Positions 31,999 to 41,309 of a stretch of 45,685 bases of DNA are shown here, in pieces. The stretch's first letter is position 1. The number at the start of each line of letters is the position of its first letter. Origin of the DNA: Alkalihalobacillus pseudalcaliphilus (GTDB taxonomy: Bacteria; Bacillota; Bacilli; Bacillales; Bacillaceae_D); NCBI GenBank assembly GCA_001038565.1, contig LFJO01000002.1:317176-362860 (forward strand), read 5' to 3'. The notes under the pieces were generated by a model. That model searched no databases and was not told the origin of the DNA. It worked only from the letters and a program-made list of their open reading frames with translations. The position numbers and the translations under genes were made by a program.

Positions 31999-33096
31999 AT
32001 GCGTCTAATTGCCGTAATGGTTGCGAAACCAGGCCAAAAATTAGCGAAGGCTGTTTTAAATGGAGAAGGTTCAATTTTACTTAATAAAGATATTCTGCTT
32101 ACTGAGAAATTAATTAAGCGCTTGAAGAATCTTGCAGTTCCTTTTATTTATATAAAAGATGATCAAATAGATCTGCCAAAGATTGAACAAGTGATATCTC
32201 AAAAAACAAGAGAAGAAACGGTTAGTAAATTAAAGTATGAATTTATCGCCTTGTCCAATACTTGGAATAATTTCAAAGATTTAAAGGCGATCAATGTTGA
32301 CCTTGACTTCGAAAGTTCTGTTAAAATGTTAATAAAGGATATTCAAAATAATCCTGATGCCTTATCATTATTACTAAGTGCTTCTTCACACGATCTATAC
32401 ATTTTTGTTCATTCATTTAATGTTGCCGTGTATTCAATTGGTTTAGCGATGGAATTAGGCTACGAGGAAGATGAATTATATGAGATAGGTTTAGGAGCAT
32501 TATTTCATGATATAGGCAAAATGTTTATCCCCAAAGACATTCTTTTAAAGCCTGGGAAGTTAACGAATGACGAGTTCAAAATCGTACAGTCTCACAGTAA
32601 ACTGGGCTACGACCTATTAATTGATACAGCTCAAATGACAAAAAACATAGCAAGATGTGCTTTAGAACACCATGAACGCTTGAATGGGACAGGCTATCCA
32701 CAAGCGATAAAAAGTGGTAAAATTCATCCATATGCCAAAATTATCGCGATTGCCGATGTTTTTGACGCCGTAACCTCTAATCGTTCTTACAGGAAGCCGA
32801 TGCTACCACATGAAGCTCTAGAGCTTTTGTATTCAGGTGCCTCGACTTTATTTGATATTGATATGGTAAAGACTTTTAGACAAATGATGGCGGTATATCC
32901 ATCGGGGTTAATGGTTCAATTAAGTGACAATCGTAAAGGGATCGTGTATAAACAAAATAAGCAGATGAGTACGCATCCTGTTATCAAAATATTATATGAA
33001 GATAATATCAGGCTAGAAAACCCGTACTATCTGAATTTAATGGACCACCTTAACATATTGATTGTAGGGACGGAAGCGTTTGATGAACAGTTATAG
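31999..33096 (+). CDS. HD-GYP domain protein (probable cyclic-di-GMP phosphodiesterase)
   Basis: 365 aa. ATG 31999 follows GGGAGG; the frame is open to 31927. Residues 1-120 are an N-terminal domain of the type found with many Bacillaceae HD-GYP proteins (MVAKPGQKLAKAVLNGEGSI). HD-GYP residues are visible: ALFHDIGKMFIP (about 172), ALEHHERLNGTGYP (about 221, the HHE and GYP), and DVFDAVTSNRSYR (about 254). The family breaks down cyclic di-GMP or related dinucleotides. Next gene thyA follows by 22 bases; possibly one transcript. Confidence 0.92.
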   Translation: MRLIAVMVAKPGQKLAKAVLNGEGSILLNKDILLTEKLIKRLKNLAVPFIYIKDDQIDLPKIEQVISQKTREETVSKLKYEFIALSNTWNNFKDLKAINVDLDFESSVKMLIKDIQNNPDALSLLLSASSHDLYIFVHSFNVAVYSIGLAMELGYEEDELYEIGLGALFHDIGKMFIPKDILLKPGKLTNDEFKIVQSHSKLGYDLLIDTAQMTKNIARCALEHHERLNGTGYPQAIKSGKIHPYAKIIAIADVFDAVTSNRSYRKPMLPHEALELLYSGASTLFDIDMVKTFRQMMAVYPSGLMVQLSDNRKGIVYKQNKQMSTHPVIKILYEDNIRLENPYYLNLMDHLNILIVGTEAFDEQL

Positions 33097-33118
33097 TGGA
33101 TAAAAGGAGTGGACATAC

Positions 33119-33913
33119 ATGCAACAATATTTAGATTTATGTAGACATGTCATGGAGAACGGAGGAGAAAAAGGTGATCGGACAGGTACAGGTACAAAAA
33201 GTATATTTGGTCACCAAATGAGATTTGATTTAGAAAAAGGTTTTCCTTTACTCACGACAAAAAAGTTACATTTACGCTCAATCATTCATGAATTACTTTG
33301 GTTTTTAAAAGGGGATACCAATATTGCATACCTGACAGAACATAAAGTGAGAATTTGGAATGAATGGGCCGATGATAATGGTGATCTTGGGCCTGTTTAC
33401 GGTAAGCAGTGGCGTTCTTGGCAAGGAGCTAATGGTAGGACGGTTGATCAAATTAGCGAAGTCATTGAACAAATTAAAGAAAACCCCAATTCTCGTCGCT
33501 TAATCGTGAATGCTTGGAACGTAGCGGAAATTGATGATATGGCTTTAGCACCTTGTCACTGCTTATTCCAATTTTATGTGCAAGATGGTAAATTATCTTG
33601 TCAGCTGTACCAAAGAAGTGCGGATATTTTTCTAGGTGTCCCATTTAATATTGCTTCTTATGCTTTATTGACGATGATGGTCGCACAAGTGACGGGATTA
33701 AAGCCAGGTGAATTTGTACACACATTAGGGGATGCACATATCTATTCCAATCATTTTGAACAAGTTGAGCTCCAACTGACAAGGGAACCTCATGCTCTAC
33801 CTTCGATGAAGATTAATCCAGATGTTACATCCATTTTTGATTTTACGATTGATGATTTTGAACTTGTGAACTATGAGGCACATCCACATATTAAGGGTGT
33901 GGTTTCTGTATGA
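33119..33913 (+). CDS. thyA: thymidylate synthase
   Basis: 264 aa, same length as the E. coli-type enzyme. It turns dUMP to dTMP using 5,10-methylene-tetrahydrofolate. Catalytic cysteine in [12 protein letters not shown] (about residue 146); phosphate-binding RTGTGT (about 21) and the RRLIVNAWN arginines (about 126); [16 protein letters not shown] and HIYSNHFEQ complete the active site. ATG 33119. It overlaps dfrA by four bases (ATGA), coupling dTMP synthesis to regeneration of the folate it oxidises. Confidence 0.98.
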   Translation: MQQYLDLCRHVMENGGEKGDRTGTGTKSIFGHQMRFDLEKGFPLLTTKKLHLRSIIHELLWFLKGDTNIAYLTEHKVRIWNEWADDNGDLGPVYGKQWRSWQGANGRTVDQISEVIEQIKENPNSRRLIVNAWNVAEIDDMALAPCHCLFQFYVQDGKLSCQLYQRSADIFLGVPFNIASYALLTMMVAQVTGLKPGEFVHTLGDAHIYSNHFEQVELQLTREPHALPSMKINPDVTSIFDFTIDDFELVNYEAHPHIKGVVSV

Positions 33914-34398
33914 TTTCTTATATCTTTGCGGTGTCTGAAAATGGTGTGTTAGGTAAGGATAATGATATGCCTTGGCATTTACCAAACGACTTGAAGTTTT
34001 TTAAACGTGTTACTTCTGGTCATACGGTCATAATGGGTAGGAGAACGTACGAATCCATGGGCAGAGCTTTGCCAAAGCGGAGAAATATTATTTTAACTAG
34101 TGACCCAACATTTAAGGCAGAAGGCTGTGAAATCGTCCACTCTAAGGAAGCAGTTCTTGAAGCAATTAGAGATGAGAACGAGTCATTTGTTATTGGTGGA
34201 GCAGGATTGTTTGAACTGTTCAGAGACGATGTTGATAAAATTTATAAAACCGAAATTAAGGAAAGCTTTCCAGGGGATGTTTTTTTCCCTCAATGGGATT
34301 GGAATCATTGGAAACTGATTGAAGTGGAAGATGGAATCATCGATGAAAAAAATAAACATTCACATCAATTTTTAATTTATAAAAGACTAGAAAAGTAG
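33910..34398 (+). CDS. dfrA: dihydrofolate reductase
   Basis: 162 aa, the usual length. It reduces dihydrofolate to tetrahydrofolate with NADPH. Visible: [20 protein letters not shown] (about residues 13-32, Met20 loop and catalytic Asp 27), [12 protein letters not shown] (NADPH-binding, about 42), [23 protein letters not shown] (about 94) and [14 protein letters not shown]. Forms an operon with thyA. A lysine riboswitch promoter begins soon after its stop. Confidence 0.98.
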   Translation: MISYIFAVSENGVLGKDNDMPWHLPNDLKFFKRVTSGHTVIMGRRTYESMGRALPKRRNIILTSDPTFKAEGCEIVHSKEAVLEAIRDENESFVIGGAGLFELFRDDVDKIYKTEIKESFPGDVFFPQWDWNHWKLIEVEDGIIDEKNKHSHQFLIYKRLEK

Positions 34399-34417
34399 TA
34401 TTTTCTTGAAATAACCA

Positions 34418-34446
34418 TTGATTCGTTTTTTAATTTTAGTTATAAT
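34418..34446 (+). promoter_or_regulatory. sigma-A promoter of the lysine-riboswitch unit
   Basis: TTGATT (34418-34423), exactly 17 bases, TATAAT (34441-34446). Transcription should start near 34,453. Confidence 0.8.
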
Positions 34447-34463
34447 ATACTACGATAATATGA

Positions 34464-34722
34464 ATAGTATTACCTCATCAAGACGGTGAGGTAGAGGCGC
34501 GAATGCGATAATTACCTTTTTTGAGGATGACAACGTGGAGAAAAAGGGAAAGGCAAGTTCGCCGAAGTGTATAAAGTTCGTCAAGACTTCATATGCTGGG
34601 ACTGTATCGAATAGATGCAGCACTGTCACAGTTGTAAGACTGTGGAGAACTACTGCTGAAGATGGGGATAACCTTGTGATCAAAGGTCGATAATGGGTAT
34701 CCGTTATGGGCCTTTTTTGTTT
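34464..34722 (+). ncRNA. lysine riboswitch (L-box)
   Basis: Core L-box elements occur in order: GGTAGAGGCGCGA (about 34491), GTTCGCCGAAGTG (about 34557), GCTGGGACTGTA (about 34594) and GTGGAGAACTACTG (about 34641), a five-helix junction pattern known from lysC of Bacillus. An intrinsic terminator follows (about 34682-34722): AAAGG and ATAATGG paired with CCGTTAT and CCTTT, then six Ts. Lysine binding should favour this terminator, so the transporter downstream is made when lysine is scarce. Confidence 0.93.
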
Positions 34723-34778
34723 GGGAACATTCTTCTTCAGGTTAGAGAAAAGCTCACAAGAGCCAAAGAGGAGGAAAT

Positions 34779-36329
34779 ATGATGGATGTAATAGGCACAG
34801 GGTGGTCACTTGTACCACCATTATTGGCGTTAATTCTTGTCTTATTAACGAAAAAGGTATTAATATCACTTGGAGTAAGTATCCTTGTAGGAGCACTAAT
34901 GCTAAACGGTTTTAATCCAGTGGATAGTTTAGCTCAAATTTGGGGAATCGTTTCTTCGATATTTTATGTAGAAGGTGCGGTTAACGATTGGGAATTTTAT
35001 ATTATTCTTTTCTTATTATTGCTAGGAATGATGGCTGCTCTCATTACGAAGTCTGGTGGAAGCTATGCCTTTGCTGAATGGGCGATGAAAAGAATCAAAA
35101 CGCGTGTCGGTGCGCAATTATTTACGATATTTTTAGGTTTTATTATTTTTATCGATGACTATTTTAATAGTTTAACGGTCGGGAATATTAGTAGACCTGT
35201 ATCTGATAAGTATCGGATTTCACGTGCTAAACTAGCTTATTTGGTTGATTCAACGGCTGCTCCAATGTGTGTAATCGCCCCTATTTCTAGCTGGGGTGCA
35301 TATATCATTTCCATCATTGGTGGAATTCTTGTAGCACATGGTTTAACACAATATCAGGCGTTTGAAGCATTTATGCTAATTATTCCAATGAATTACTACG
35401 CACTTATCGCGATTTTATTTATGATTGCTGTAGCCGTATTTAAAATTGATTTTGGGCCAATGAGGAAACATGAAAAACGTGCACTAGAAACAGGTGAATT
35501 AGCTGACCCTAAATCTGGTGCAATGCCTGGAACCGATGGTCAAATTGAGCGTCATCAAAATGGGAAGGTATACGATTTAGTCATCCCTATTTTAGGGTTA
35601 GTAATCGGTACAGTTGTTTCGATGATTGTAACTGGTTATGGCGAAGTACAATCCTCTTCTTTAATTGATATTTTTGGTGAAGCAAATATTACGGGGTCTC
35701 TTATTATCGGAGGACTTATTGGCTTTGGTTTTGCTTTATTATCGAATCTTATCAAAAAGGAAAACTCAGGATATATGTCTACTTTAGGGGCAGGAATTAA
35801 ATCCATGCTGCCGGCGATTTTTATTCTTATCTTTGCTTGGACAATTATAGAGATCATTAGTGAAATTGAGACGGGTGTATATTTAGCTGATTTAGTTGAT
35901 GGTACGATCCCGCCAATGCTTCTACCGGCGATTATTTTCTTGATTGCTGGATTCACAGCATTATCAACAGGAACCTCTTGGGGAACGTTTGGTTTATTAT
36001 TACCAATTGCAGGAGATATGGCAGCAGCGGTAGATATTTCGTTGATGTTACCAATGCTTGCAGCTGTTTTAGCTGGTGCTATTTTTGGAGACCATAGTTC
36101 ACCTATATCAGATACAACTATTCTTTCGGCAGCAGGAGCAGGAAGCCATCATATCGATCACGTTATGACGCAGCTTCCATATGCGATTGTCTCAGCTGGA
36201 ATTGCGTTAATTGGATTTATTGTTTTAGGCGCTACTGGACATATTTTACTTTCACTTGGTGTCGTCATTGGTATACTTGCCTTAACTGTATTGATATTAA
36301 ATCAATTAACAAAATTAAGAAAAGCATAA
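34779..36329 (+). CDS. NhaC-family antiporter-like transporter, predicted lysine importer
   Basis: 516 aa, about a dozen membrane segments. The family signature is visible: FIIFIDDYFNSLTVGN (about residue 122), VDSTAAPMCVIAPISSWGAY (about 155), ALSTGTSWGTFG (about 391) and GDHSSPISDTTILSAAGAG (about 429), as in NhaC-type Na+/H+ exchangers. Control by an L-box riboswitch points to lysine uptake (the group called LysW by comparative genomics) more than sodium export. ATG 34779 (or 34782) follows GAGGAGG. Substrate is inferred from regulation. Confidence 0.88.
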   Translation: MMDVIGTGWSLVPPLLALILVLLTKKVLISLGVSILVGALMLNGFNPVDSLAQIWGIVSSIFYVEGAVNDWEFYIILFLLLLGMMAALITKSGGSYAFAEWAMKRIKTRVGAQLFTIFLGFIIFIDDYFNSLTVGNISRPVSDKYRISRAKLAYLVDSTAAPMCVIAPISSWGAYIISIIGGILVAHGLTQYQAFEAFMLIIPMNYYALIAILFMIAVAVFKIDFGPMRKHEKRALETGELADPKSGAMPGTDGQIERHQNGKVYDLVIPILGLVIGTVVSMIVTGYGEVQSSSLIDIFGEANITGSLIIGGLIGFGFALLSNLIKKENSGYMSTLGAGIKSMLPAIFILIFAWTIIEIISEIETGVYLADLVDGTIPPMLLPAIIFLIAGFTALSTGTSWGTFGLLLPIAGDMAAAVDISLMLPMLAAVLAGAIFGDHSSPISDTTILSAAGAGSHHIDHVMTQLPYAIVSAGIALIGFIVLGATGHILLSLGVVIGILALTVLILNQLTKLRKA

Positions 36330-36331
36330 GG

Positions 36332-36371
36332 AAACAGACAGTTGAATATCTCATTTCAACTGTCTGTTTTA
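36332..36371 (+). terminator. terminator after NhaC-family gene
   Basis: AAACAGACAGTTGAA (36332-36346) is mirrored by TTTCAACTGTCTGTTT, a long perfect stem ending in Ts. Confidence 0.9.
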
Positions 36372-36415
36372 TATCGTGACTTCGGTCATGGGTCTATTTT
36401 TGGTATTTATTTCTT

Positions 36416-36444
36416 TTGACAAATTTCGACTAAATAATTATAAT
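36416..36444 (+). promoter_or_regulatory. strong sigma-A promoter of the NSS transporter
   Basis: Perfect TTGACA (36416-36421), 17-base spacer, perfect TATAAT (36439-36444). The leader to ATG 36596 is about 145 bases, with only a weak AGTCT/AGACT hairpin visible. Confidence 0.9.
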
Positions 36445-36595
36445 AAGATATTGAATAGTCTGAAAAATAAGACTAAACTAAAATGGACTTGCATAAAATA
36501 GACAGAAAAAGTAAGTGCCATTTATATTTTCAGATAATTCGGGAAAGATAGGTCGATATTCTATTATATCTTTTCTAGAAATGGAGAGGTGTTTT

Positions 36596-38119
36596 ATGGC
36601 AGGTAGAGAACAATGGGGTACGAGAGCTGGTTTTATTATGGCTGCAATTGGCTCTGCGGTTGGATTAGGAAATATTTGGCGTTTTCCTTATGTGGCGTAT
36701 GAGAATGGTGGAGGAGCTTTTTTCATTCCTTATTTATTTGCACTTTTAACAGCAGGTATACCTTTATTAATCATGGAGTTTACGATCGGGCACAAGTACC
36801 GCGGTTCAGCACCATTATCGTATGCAAGAATGAACCGGAAAACGGAATGGTTGGGCTGGTGGCAAGTTAGTATATCCTTTGTGATATCTACCTTCTATGC
36901 AGTGATTATTGCATGGGCGATTGCTTATACGTATTTCTCCATTAATCAAAGTTGGGGAGCTGATACGGAAGGCTTCTTATTTGGCTCTTACTTACATGTT
37001 GCAGATGTGCCTGGACAGCTGGGTGGCTTTGTCCCAAACGTACTTATACCATTAGTGCTCGTATGGGCAGTAACATTAGTTATTATGTTTAGAGGTATAA
37101 GAAGAGGTATTGAACTAGCCAACCGGATTTTTATTCCTGTATTATTTGTAATGTTCTTAATTCTAGTGATTCGGGCTGTTACTCTGGAAGGTGCTGCTTT
37201 AGGTTTAGAGCAATTTTTCCGTCCTGACTGGGAGGCGATGAGAAACCCAAGTGTTTGGTTAGCTGCCTATGGTCATATTTTCTTTAGTCTATCGGTTGGT
37301 TTTGCTATTATGATAACGTACTCGAGTTATTTATCAAGAAAATCAGATATTAATAATAATGCATTTATAACTGGCTTTACAAACTCAGGGTTTGAATTAT
37401 TAGCAGGTATTGGAGTATTTGCTGCGATTGGTTTTATGGCCTTCCAGCAAGGTGTAGGTGTGAATGAGGTAGCAGCAGGAGGTATTGGTTTAGCCTTTGT
37501 TGTCTTCCCGCAAATTATTAATAGTTTCCCTGGAATGAATGGACTCTTTGGCGTCTTATTCTTTGGTTCACTCGTTATGGCTGGGATAACATCATTAATA
37601 TCAATTATCGAAACGTATATTTCTGGGATTCAAGATAAATTCCAAGTATCACGAACAAAAGCAGTGCTCTTTGGTGGAGGCCTTTCTGCACTCGTATCCT
37701 TGATATATGCGACACATTCAGGACTGTATATTTTAGATGCGGTCGATTACTTCATTAATCAATTCGGTATTGCTTTTGCAGGCTTAGTCTCGGTAATCTT
37801 GGTGTCTTGGTTCTTAAGAAAGCTACCAGAATTCCAAGAACATGCAAATGGTGTATCAGATATGCGTATTGGTTGGTGGTGGAAAGTGTGTTTAGGAATT
37901 ATTACACCAATCGTGTTAGGGTATATGTTTGTACTAAATGTTATGCAGAACATTCAAGAAAATTATGAAGGCTTATCTACTGGGTTCCTTCTTTCAACGG
38001 GAATAGCTGCGGCGGTCGGAGTGCTTATACTTGGTTTCTTATTATCACTAATCAAATGGAAAAAAAATATCATAGAAGCCGAAACCGATTCAAAAGAGCT
38101 TGAAAAGGAGGCTAAATAA
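36596..38119 (+). CDS. neurotransmitter:sodium symporter (NSS) family transporter
   Basis: 507 aa, about 12 membrane segments. The start WGTRAGFIMAAIGSAVGLGN followed by IWRFPYVAYENGGGAFFIPY (residues 6-45) is the family's unwound first helix with sodium and substrate sites. LSVGFAIMITYSSYL (about 227) forms the sixth helix. These carry amino acids with sodium. ATG 36596 follows GGAGAGG; the frame is open to 36515. A 38-residue gene of MetS type follows at once, so this is likely the large subunit of a methionine/alanine importer (inference from corynebacterial MetPS). Confidence 0.93.
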   Translation: MAGREQWGTRAGFIMAAIGSAVGLGNIWRFPYVAYENGGGAFFIPYLFALLTAGIPLLIMEFTIGHKYRGSAPLSYARMNRKTEWLGWWQVSISFVISTFYAVIIAWAIAYTYFSINQSWGADTEGFLFGSYLHVADVPGQLGGFVPNVLIPLVLVWAVTLVIMFRGIRRGIELANRIFIPVLFVMFLILVIRAVTLEGAALGLEQFFRPDWEAMRNPSVWLAAYGHIFFSLSVGFAIMITYSSYLSRKSDINNNAFITGFTNSGFELLAGIGVFAAIGFMAFQQGVGVNEVAAGGIGLAFVVFPQIINSFPGMNGLFGVLFFGSLVMAGITSLISIIETYISGIQDKFQVSRTKAVLFGGGLSALVSLIYATHSGLYILDAVDYFINQFGIAFAGLVSVILVSWFLRKLPEFQEHANGVSDMRIGWWWKVCLGIITPIVLGYMFVLNVMQNIQENYEGLSTGFLLSTGIAAAVGVLILGFLLSLIKWKKNIIEAETDSKELEKEAK

Positions 38120-38120
38120 T

Positions 38121-38237
38121 ATGAGTGGAAGTGCGATTACTTTAATGATTATTAGTATGGTTCTCCTTTGGGGAGGAATGGCTTTAAGTATTTGGAATGC
38201 GGTAAAGGCCACTAAAAAGAAGAATAAAGCCATATAA
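38121..38237 (+). CDS. MetS-type small subunit of the NSS transporter
   Basis: 38 aa, too short for usual gene calling. It starts one base after the transporter stop with AAAAGGAGG ten bases ahead. Sequence: a membrane segment (SAITLMIISMVLLWGGMALS) then a basic tail (KATKKKNKAI). This single-pass pattern is that of 'methionine/alanine import NSS transporter small subunit' proteins, which are required for transport in MetPS. It ends just before a terminator shared with lytH. Confidence 0.88.
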   Translation: MSGSAITLMIISMVLLWGGMALSIWNAVKATKKKNKAI

Positions 38238-38245
38238 ACAATAAC

Positions 38246-38281
38246 AAGGTCTCAAGTATATATGCTTGAGGCCTTGATTAT
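38246..38281. terminator. bidirectional terminator between MetS-type gene and lytH
   Basis: AAGG-T-CTCAAG is mirrored by CTTGAG-G-CCTT (38246-38275), and both strands carry T-rich ends. It serves the two converging genes. Confidence 0.85.
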
Positions 38282-39289
38282 TTAATTTCCAGAGCGAAGT
38301 TTTTGAAAACCTTGTCGCTCCCAATTTTTTAATGACGGGAAAGGATCAAATGACCATTCAATAAAACCATTATCTCGATACATGCCATAATGTAAATGTG
38401 GTGGGAATTTACCTTGTGTGCCTGGTTTTCCATAACCAGAGCTTCCAACATAACCGATTATTTGTCCAGGTTCTACGATAGCACCTTCTTCAATTCCTTT
38501 TTCGAACCCGCTTAAGTGGGCGTAATAATGATAGATATTATCTAAGTCGCGAATTCCAACGCGCCAGCCGCCATAAATATTCCAACCTTTTATCTCTACG
38601 ATACCGAATGCTGTGGAGCGAACGGGAACTTGATAGCCTGCAAAAATATCGGTACCTTCATGAATTCGACGACCGCCCCAACCGCGTCTATCTCCCCATG
38701 TACTCCGATAGCTATAGTTGGAGCGGAGAGGAAGCGGAAAAGCATGATCGTGAAGATCTAAATGTCCATATTTCTCATAAAGGCGGGCATGGCCAGAAAT
38801 GATGGTGACCGATTGTTCTCGTTGATAATAGTCCCATAAGGCAATTCGGAAGTCCTCTGAGCTAAATCCATATTGCTCTAAATGGTTTGCGAACGTATAT
38901 AATATATCTTCATCATTCATTCGATCAGCAATTCCATCGCCGTTACCATCTAGACCAATTCCGCCAAACATACTGATTGATAAAGGGTCTTGATCATCTA
39001 GGTTAGGGTTTAATGGACCAGCCCATTGGTTCGGTGAATAAAAGATAGAAATAAAGCCTTCCTCACGTGGTCGGTCTCTTAGAGCTCTCCTTACACCGCG
39101 CTCATACGTATCTACTGCGGCGATATAATACCAAGGGATATTAGTTAACGCTTCTATTTTTTGATATAAGTGAAGGCGCTCTAAATTTCTTTCTTCTAGT
39201 GTTAATTCTTGTTCAGCCGCCTGGCCATTTGATGCTATCCATAGACATGTAAGAAGGGTGATAATAAGAGAGGGCAGGAATTTCCTCAT
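38282..39289 (-). CDS. lytH: L-alanyl-D-glutamate peptidase LytH (M23)
   Basis: 335 aa secreted wall peptidase of sporulation; in Bacillus subtilis LytH trims stem peptides in spore cortex to single L-alanine. A signal peptide (residues 1-24, FLPSLIITLLTCLWIASNGQ, cut after AQA-like sequence) is followed by a helical domain containing an EF-hand-like loop DGNGDGIADRMNDED (about residue 113). The M23 domain has zinc ligands in HEGTDIFAG (about 212) and PPHLHYGMY (about 304). Runs against lipA and the NSS gene, so it has its own promoter, presumably sporulation-specific. Confidence 0.92.
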   Translation of the reverse strand: MRKFLPSLIITLLTCLWIASNGQAAEQELTLEERNLERLHLYQKIEALTNIPWYYIAAVDTYERGVRRALRDRPREEGFISIFYSPNQWAGPLNPNLDDQDPLSISMFGGIGLDGNGDGIADRMNDEDILYTFANHLEQYGFSSEDFRIALWDYYQREQSVTIISGHARLYEKYGHLDLHDHAFPLPLRSNYSYRSTWGDRRGWGGRRIHEGTDIFAGYQVPVRSTAFGIVEIKGWNIYGGWRVGIRDLDNIYHYYAHLSGFEKGIEEGAIVEPGQIIGYVGSSGYGKPGTQGKFPPHLHYGMYRDNGFIEWSFDPFPSLKNWERQGFQKLRSGN

Positions 39290-39404
39290 AAGCTGGTCTC
39301 CTTTCTAAATTAATGTAACGTTGAACTCACCTTTTAGTATGTAACGAAATCCTAAAAAAATGGATGTGAATCAATGGTAAATTTAAGATAAAGCGGTTGG
39401 TTGT

Positions 39405-39433
39405 TTGAGGACATTCATGATAAAGTATATAAA
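39405..39433 (+). promoter_or_regulatory. sigma-A promoter of lipA
   Basis: TTGAGG (39405-39410), 17-base spacer, TATAAA (39428-39433). Confidence 0.7.
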
Positions 39434-39504
39434 GAGTGAAAATGTTGGAAAAAGTATCAAGAATTTTACTTTATCCAGAAATTTATAGTGGATGGTGAGT
39501 AAGG

Positions 39505-40428
39505 TTGGCGAAAAAAGAAGAACATATCCGTAAACCAGAATGGTTAAAAATCAAACTAAATACGAATGAATCTTACACGGGTCTAAAGAAAATGATGCGT
39601 GAAAAGAAATTACATACGGTTTGTGAGGAAGCTAGATGTCCTAATATTCATGAATGTTGGGCAGTTCGTAAGACGGCTACATTTATGATTTTAGGGGATG
39701 TATGTACCCGTGCCTGTCGTTTCTGTGCGGTTAAAACGGGTCTGCCGAATGAATTAGATCTACAAGAACCAGAACGTGTGGCCGAATCAGTTGAACAAAT
39801 GGGATTAAAGCATGTTGTTATTACAGCAGTTGCTCGCGATGATTTGAAAGACGGTGGTGCTGGGGTATTTGCAGAAACCGTTCGTGCAGTCCGCAGAAGA
39901 AATCCTTTCTGTACGATTGAAGTATTACCTTCAGATATGTTAGGCAATCGTGAGAGTCTAGAAACATTAATGAATGCAAGGCCCAATATTATGAATCATA
40001 ATATTGAAACTGTCCGTCGTTTAACACCAAGGGTTCGTGCGAGAGCAAAGTATGACCGTACGTTAGAATTTTTACGTCGTGCTAAGGAAATGCACGCAGA
40101 TATTCCGACAAAGTCATCGATTATGATTGGTTTAGGTGAAACAAAGGAAGAAATTATTGAAACGCTAGATGATTTACGTGCTCACGATGTTGATATCGTG
40201 ACTATTGGACAATATTTACAACCGACTAAAAAACATTTAAAGGTTGTTAAATATTATCATCCAGATGAATTTGCAGAGTTAAAAGAAATTGCTTTAAGTA
40301 AAGGGTTTAGCCACTGTGAAGCAGGTCCATTAGTACGTTCATCTTACCATGCGGACGAACAAGTGAATGAAGCACAAGTTCGAAGTGAAGCAAAGAAGGC
40401 ACAAGAAGAAACGCTAACTAAAGGTTAA
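39505..40428 (+). CDS. lipA: lipoyl synthase
   Basis: 307 aa radical-SAM enzyme that inserts two sulfur atoms into octanoyl chains on lipoate-dependent proteins. Auxiliary cluster cysteines in [12 protein letters not shown] (about residue 40), SAM cluster in CTRACRFC (about 67), and the C-terminal RSSYHADEQ whose serine binds the auxiliary cluster. TTG 39505 after GGTGAGTAAGG gives [13 protein letters not shown], as usual in Bacillus. Single-gene unit with its own promoter and a strong terminator. Confidence 0.98.
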   Translation: MAKKEEHIRKPEWLKIKLNTNESYTGLKKMMREKKLHTVCEEARCPNIHECWAVRKTATFMILGDVCTRACRFCAVKTGLPNELDLQEPERVAESVEQMGLKHVVITAVARDDLKDGGAGVFAETVRAVRRRNPFCTIEVLPSDMLGNRESLETLMNARPNIMNHNIETVRRLTPRVRARAKYDRTLEFLRRAKEMHADIPTKSSIMIGLGETKEEIIETLDDLRAHDVDIVTIGQYLQPTKKHLKVVKYYHPDEFAELKEIALSKGFSHCEAGPLVRSSYHADEQVNEAQVRSEAKKAQEETLTKG

Positions 40429-40431
40429 AGA

Positions 40432-40468
40432 AAAAAGGAATAAGAGGTTGCTCCTCTATTCCTTTTTC
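40432..40468 (+). terminator. terminator of lipA
   Basis: AAAAAGGAATAAGAGG pairs with CCTCTATTCCTTTTT, one of the longest perfect stems of the window, followed by Ts. Confidence 0.92.
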
Positions 40469-40584
40469 TTTTCGAGGAAATGACGGGGGCTCAGTAGGTT
40501 TGAAATGGTAATATCGGAAAGCTTATAGGTGAAATCGCTTAGATATGGTACAATATAGAGTAGGAATAAGTGAGGTGATGGATT

Positions 40585-40860
40585 ATGGTCCGACTTCAAT
40601 CAATGCAATTTGAACTGATTGAAGATGTGAAAGATGGCTGGAATGAAGAGGCCTTTAAAGAACGGTATAGTGAGGTATTAAATAAGTACGACTATATTGT
40701 CGGGGATTGGGGCTATAATCAGCTTCGGTTACGTGGTTTTTTTGACGATAAGCATAAGAAATCCACGTTTGATACTAAAATCAGTACATTGGATGATTAT
40801 TTATATGAATATTGTAACTTTGGCTGTGCCTATTTTGTATTAAAAAGAGTCAAGGGATGA
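40585..40860 (+). CDS. yutD: YutD family protein
   Basis: 91 aa, DUF1027. Recognised by YDYIVGDWGYNQLRLRGFFDD and YEYCNFGCAYFVLKR. Function unknown; it lies next to lipA in most Bacillaceae. ATG 40585 follows GAGGTGATG. Ends before a converging terminator. Confidence 0.93.
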   Translation: MVRLQSMQFELIEDVKDGWNEEAFKERYSEVLNKYDYIVGDWGYNQLRLRGFFDDKHKKSTFDTKISTLDDYLYEYCNFGCAYFVLKRVKG

Positions 40861-40915
40861 CCACACAAAGCTCTATAGTCGTGAATGTGAGCCTTGAACA
40901 GTTGAACATATGAGG

Positions 40916-40949
40916 AATCCCTAAGACATGAGTGCCTTAGGGATTTTTA
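40916..40949. terminator. bidirectional terminator after yutD
   Basis: AATCCCTAAG (40916-40925) pairs with CTTAGGGATT (40936-40945), followed by TTTATTATTTT on the plus strand. It also ends the minus-strand gene at 40950. Confidence 0.85.
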
Positions 40950-41204
40950 TTATTTTTTTTCTTGGTGGGTCGGGTGACTACTAGGATCTAATCGTTGGTG
41001 GTTACGATGAAGCTGTTTGTTTTCATACGTAAAGGCACTATTCGCATGCTGGCCTTCTTCCCATGGTGAGCTTTTACCTGTTACAGTCTCATCTTTTTTA
41101 AAAGGAGAACCGTAAGCTCCTTCTGGTAAATCCTCGGGTAGAATGGTTTCTTTTGCTTCTTCTACATTGTCGAAATCTTTTGGTTCATCTTGATTGAAAA
41201 ACAT
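40950..41204 (-). CDS. hypothetical cytosolic protein
   Basis: 84 aa, very polar, with no hydrophobic core: VEEAKETILPEDLPEGAYGS in the first half, later AFTYENKQLHRNHQRLDPSS. Low-complexity and probably disordered; similar short proteins are found in this spot in related Bacillaceae, with no known function. ATG at 41204 follows AGGAGGTG. Confidence 0.8.
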   Translation of the reverse strand: MFFNQDEPKDFDNVEEAKETILPEDLPEGAYGSPFKKDETVTGKSSPWEEGQHANSAFTYENKQLHRNHQRLDPSSHPTHQEKK

Positions 41205-41309
41205 TGTAGCACCTCCTACGCTTTAGAGTGAGCATTCTTTTTTCTTTTTATCCAGTTATTCATTATGTAAGTTCTTAAACCCATAAATCTGAGAAACAAG
41301 GTGATAAGG

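Noticed and set aside
34450-34896. 148-codon minus-strand frame
   Set aside because: Lies antisense over the lysine riboswitch and the transporter start; explained by those features.
39648-39986. 112-codon minus-strand frame
   Set aside because: Antisense shadow of lipA.
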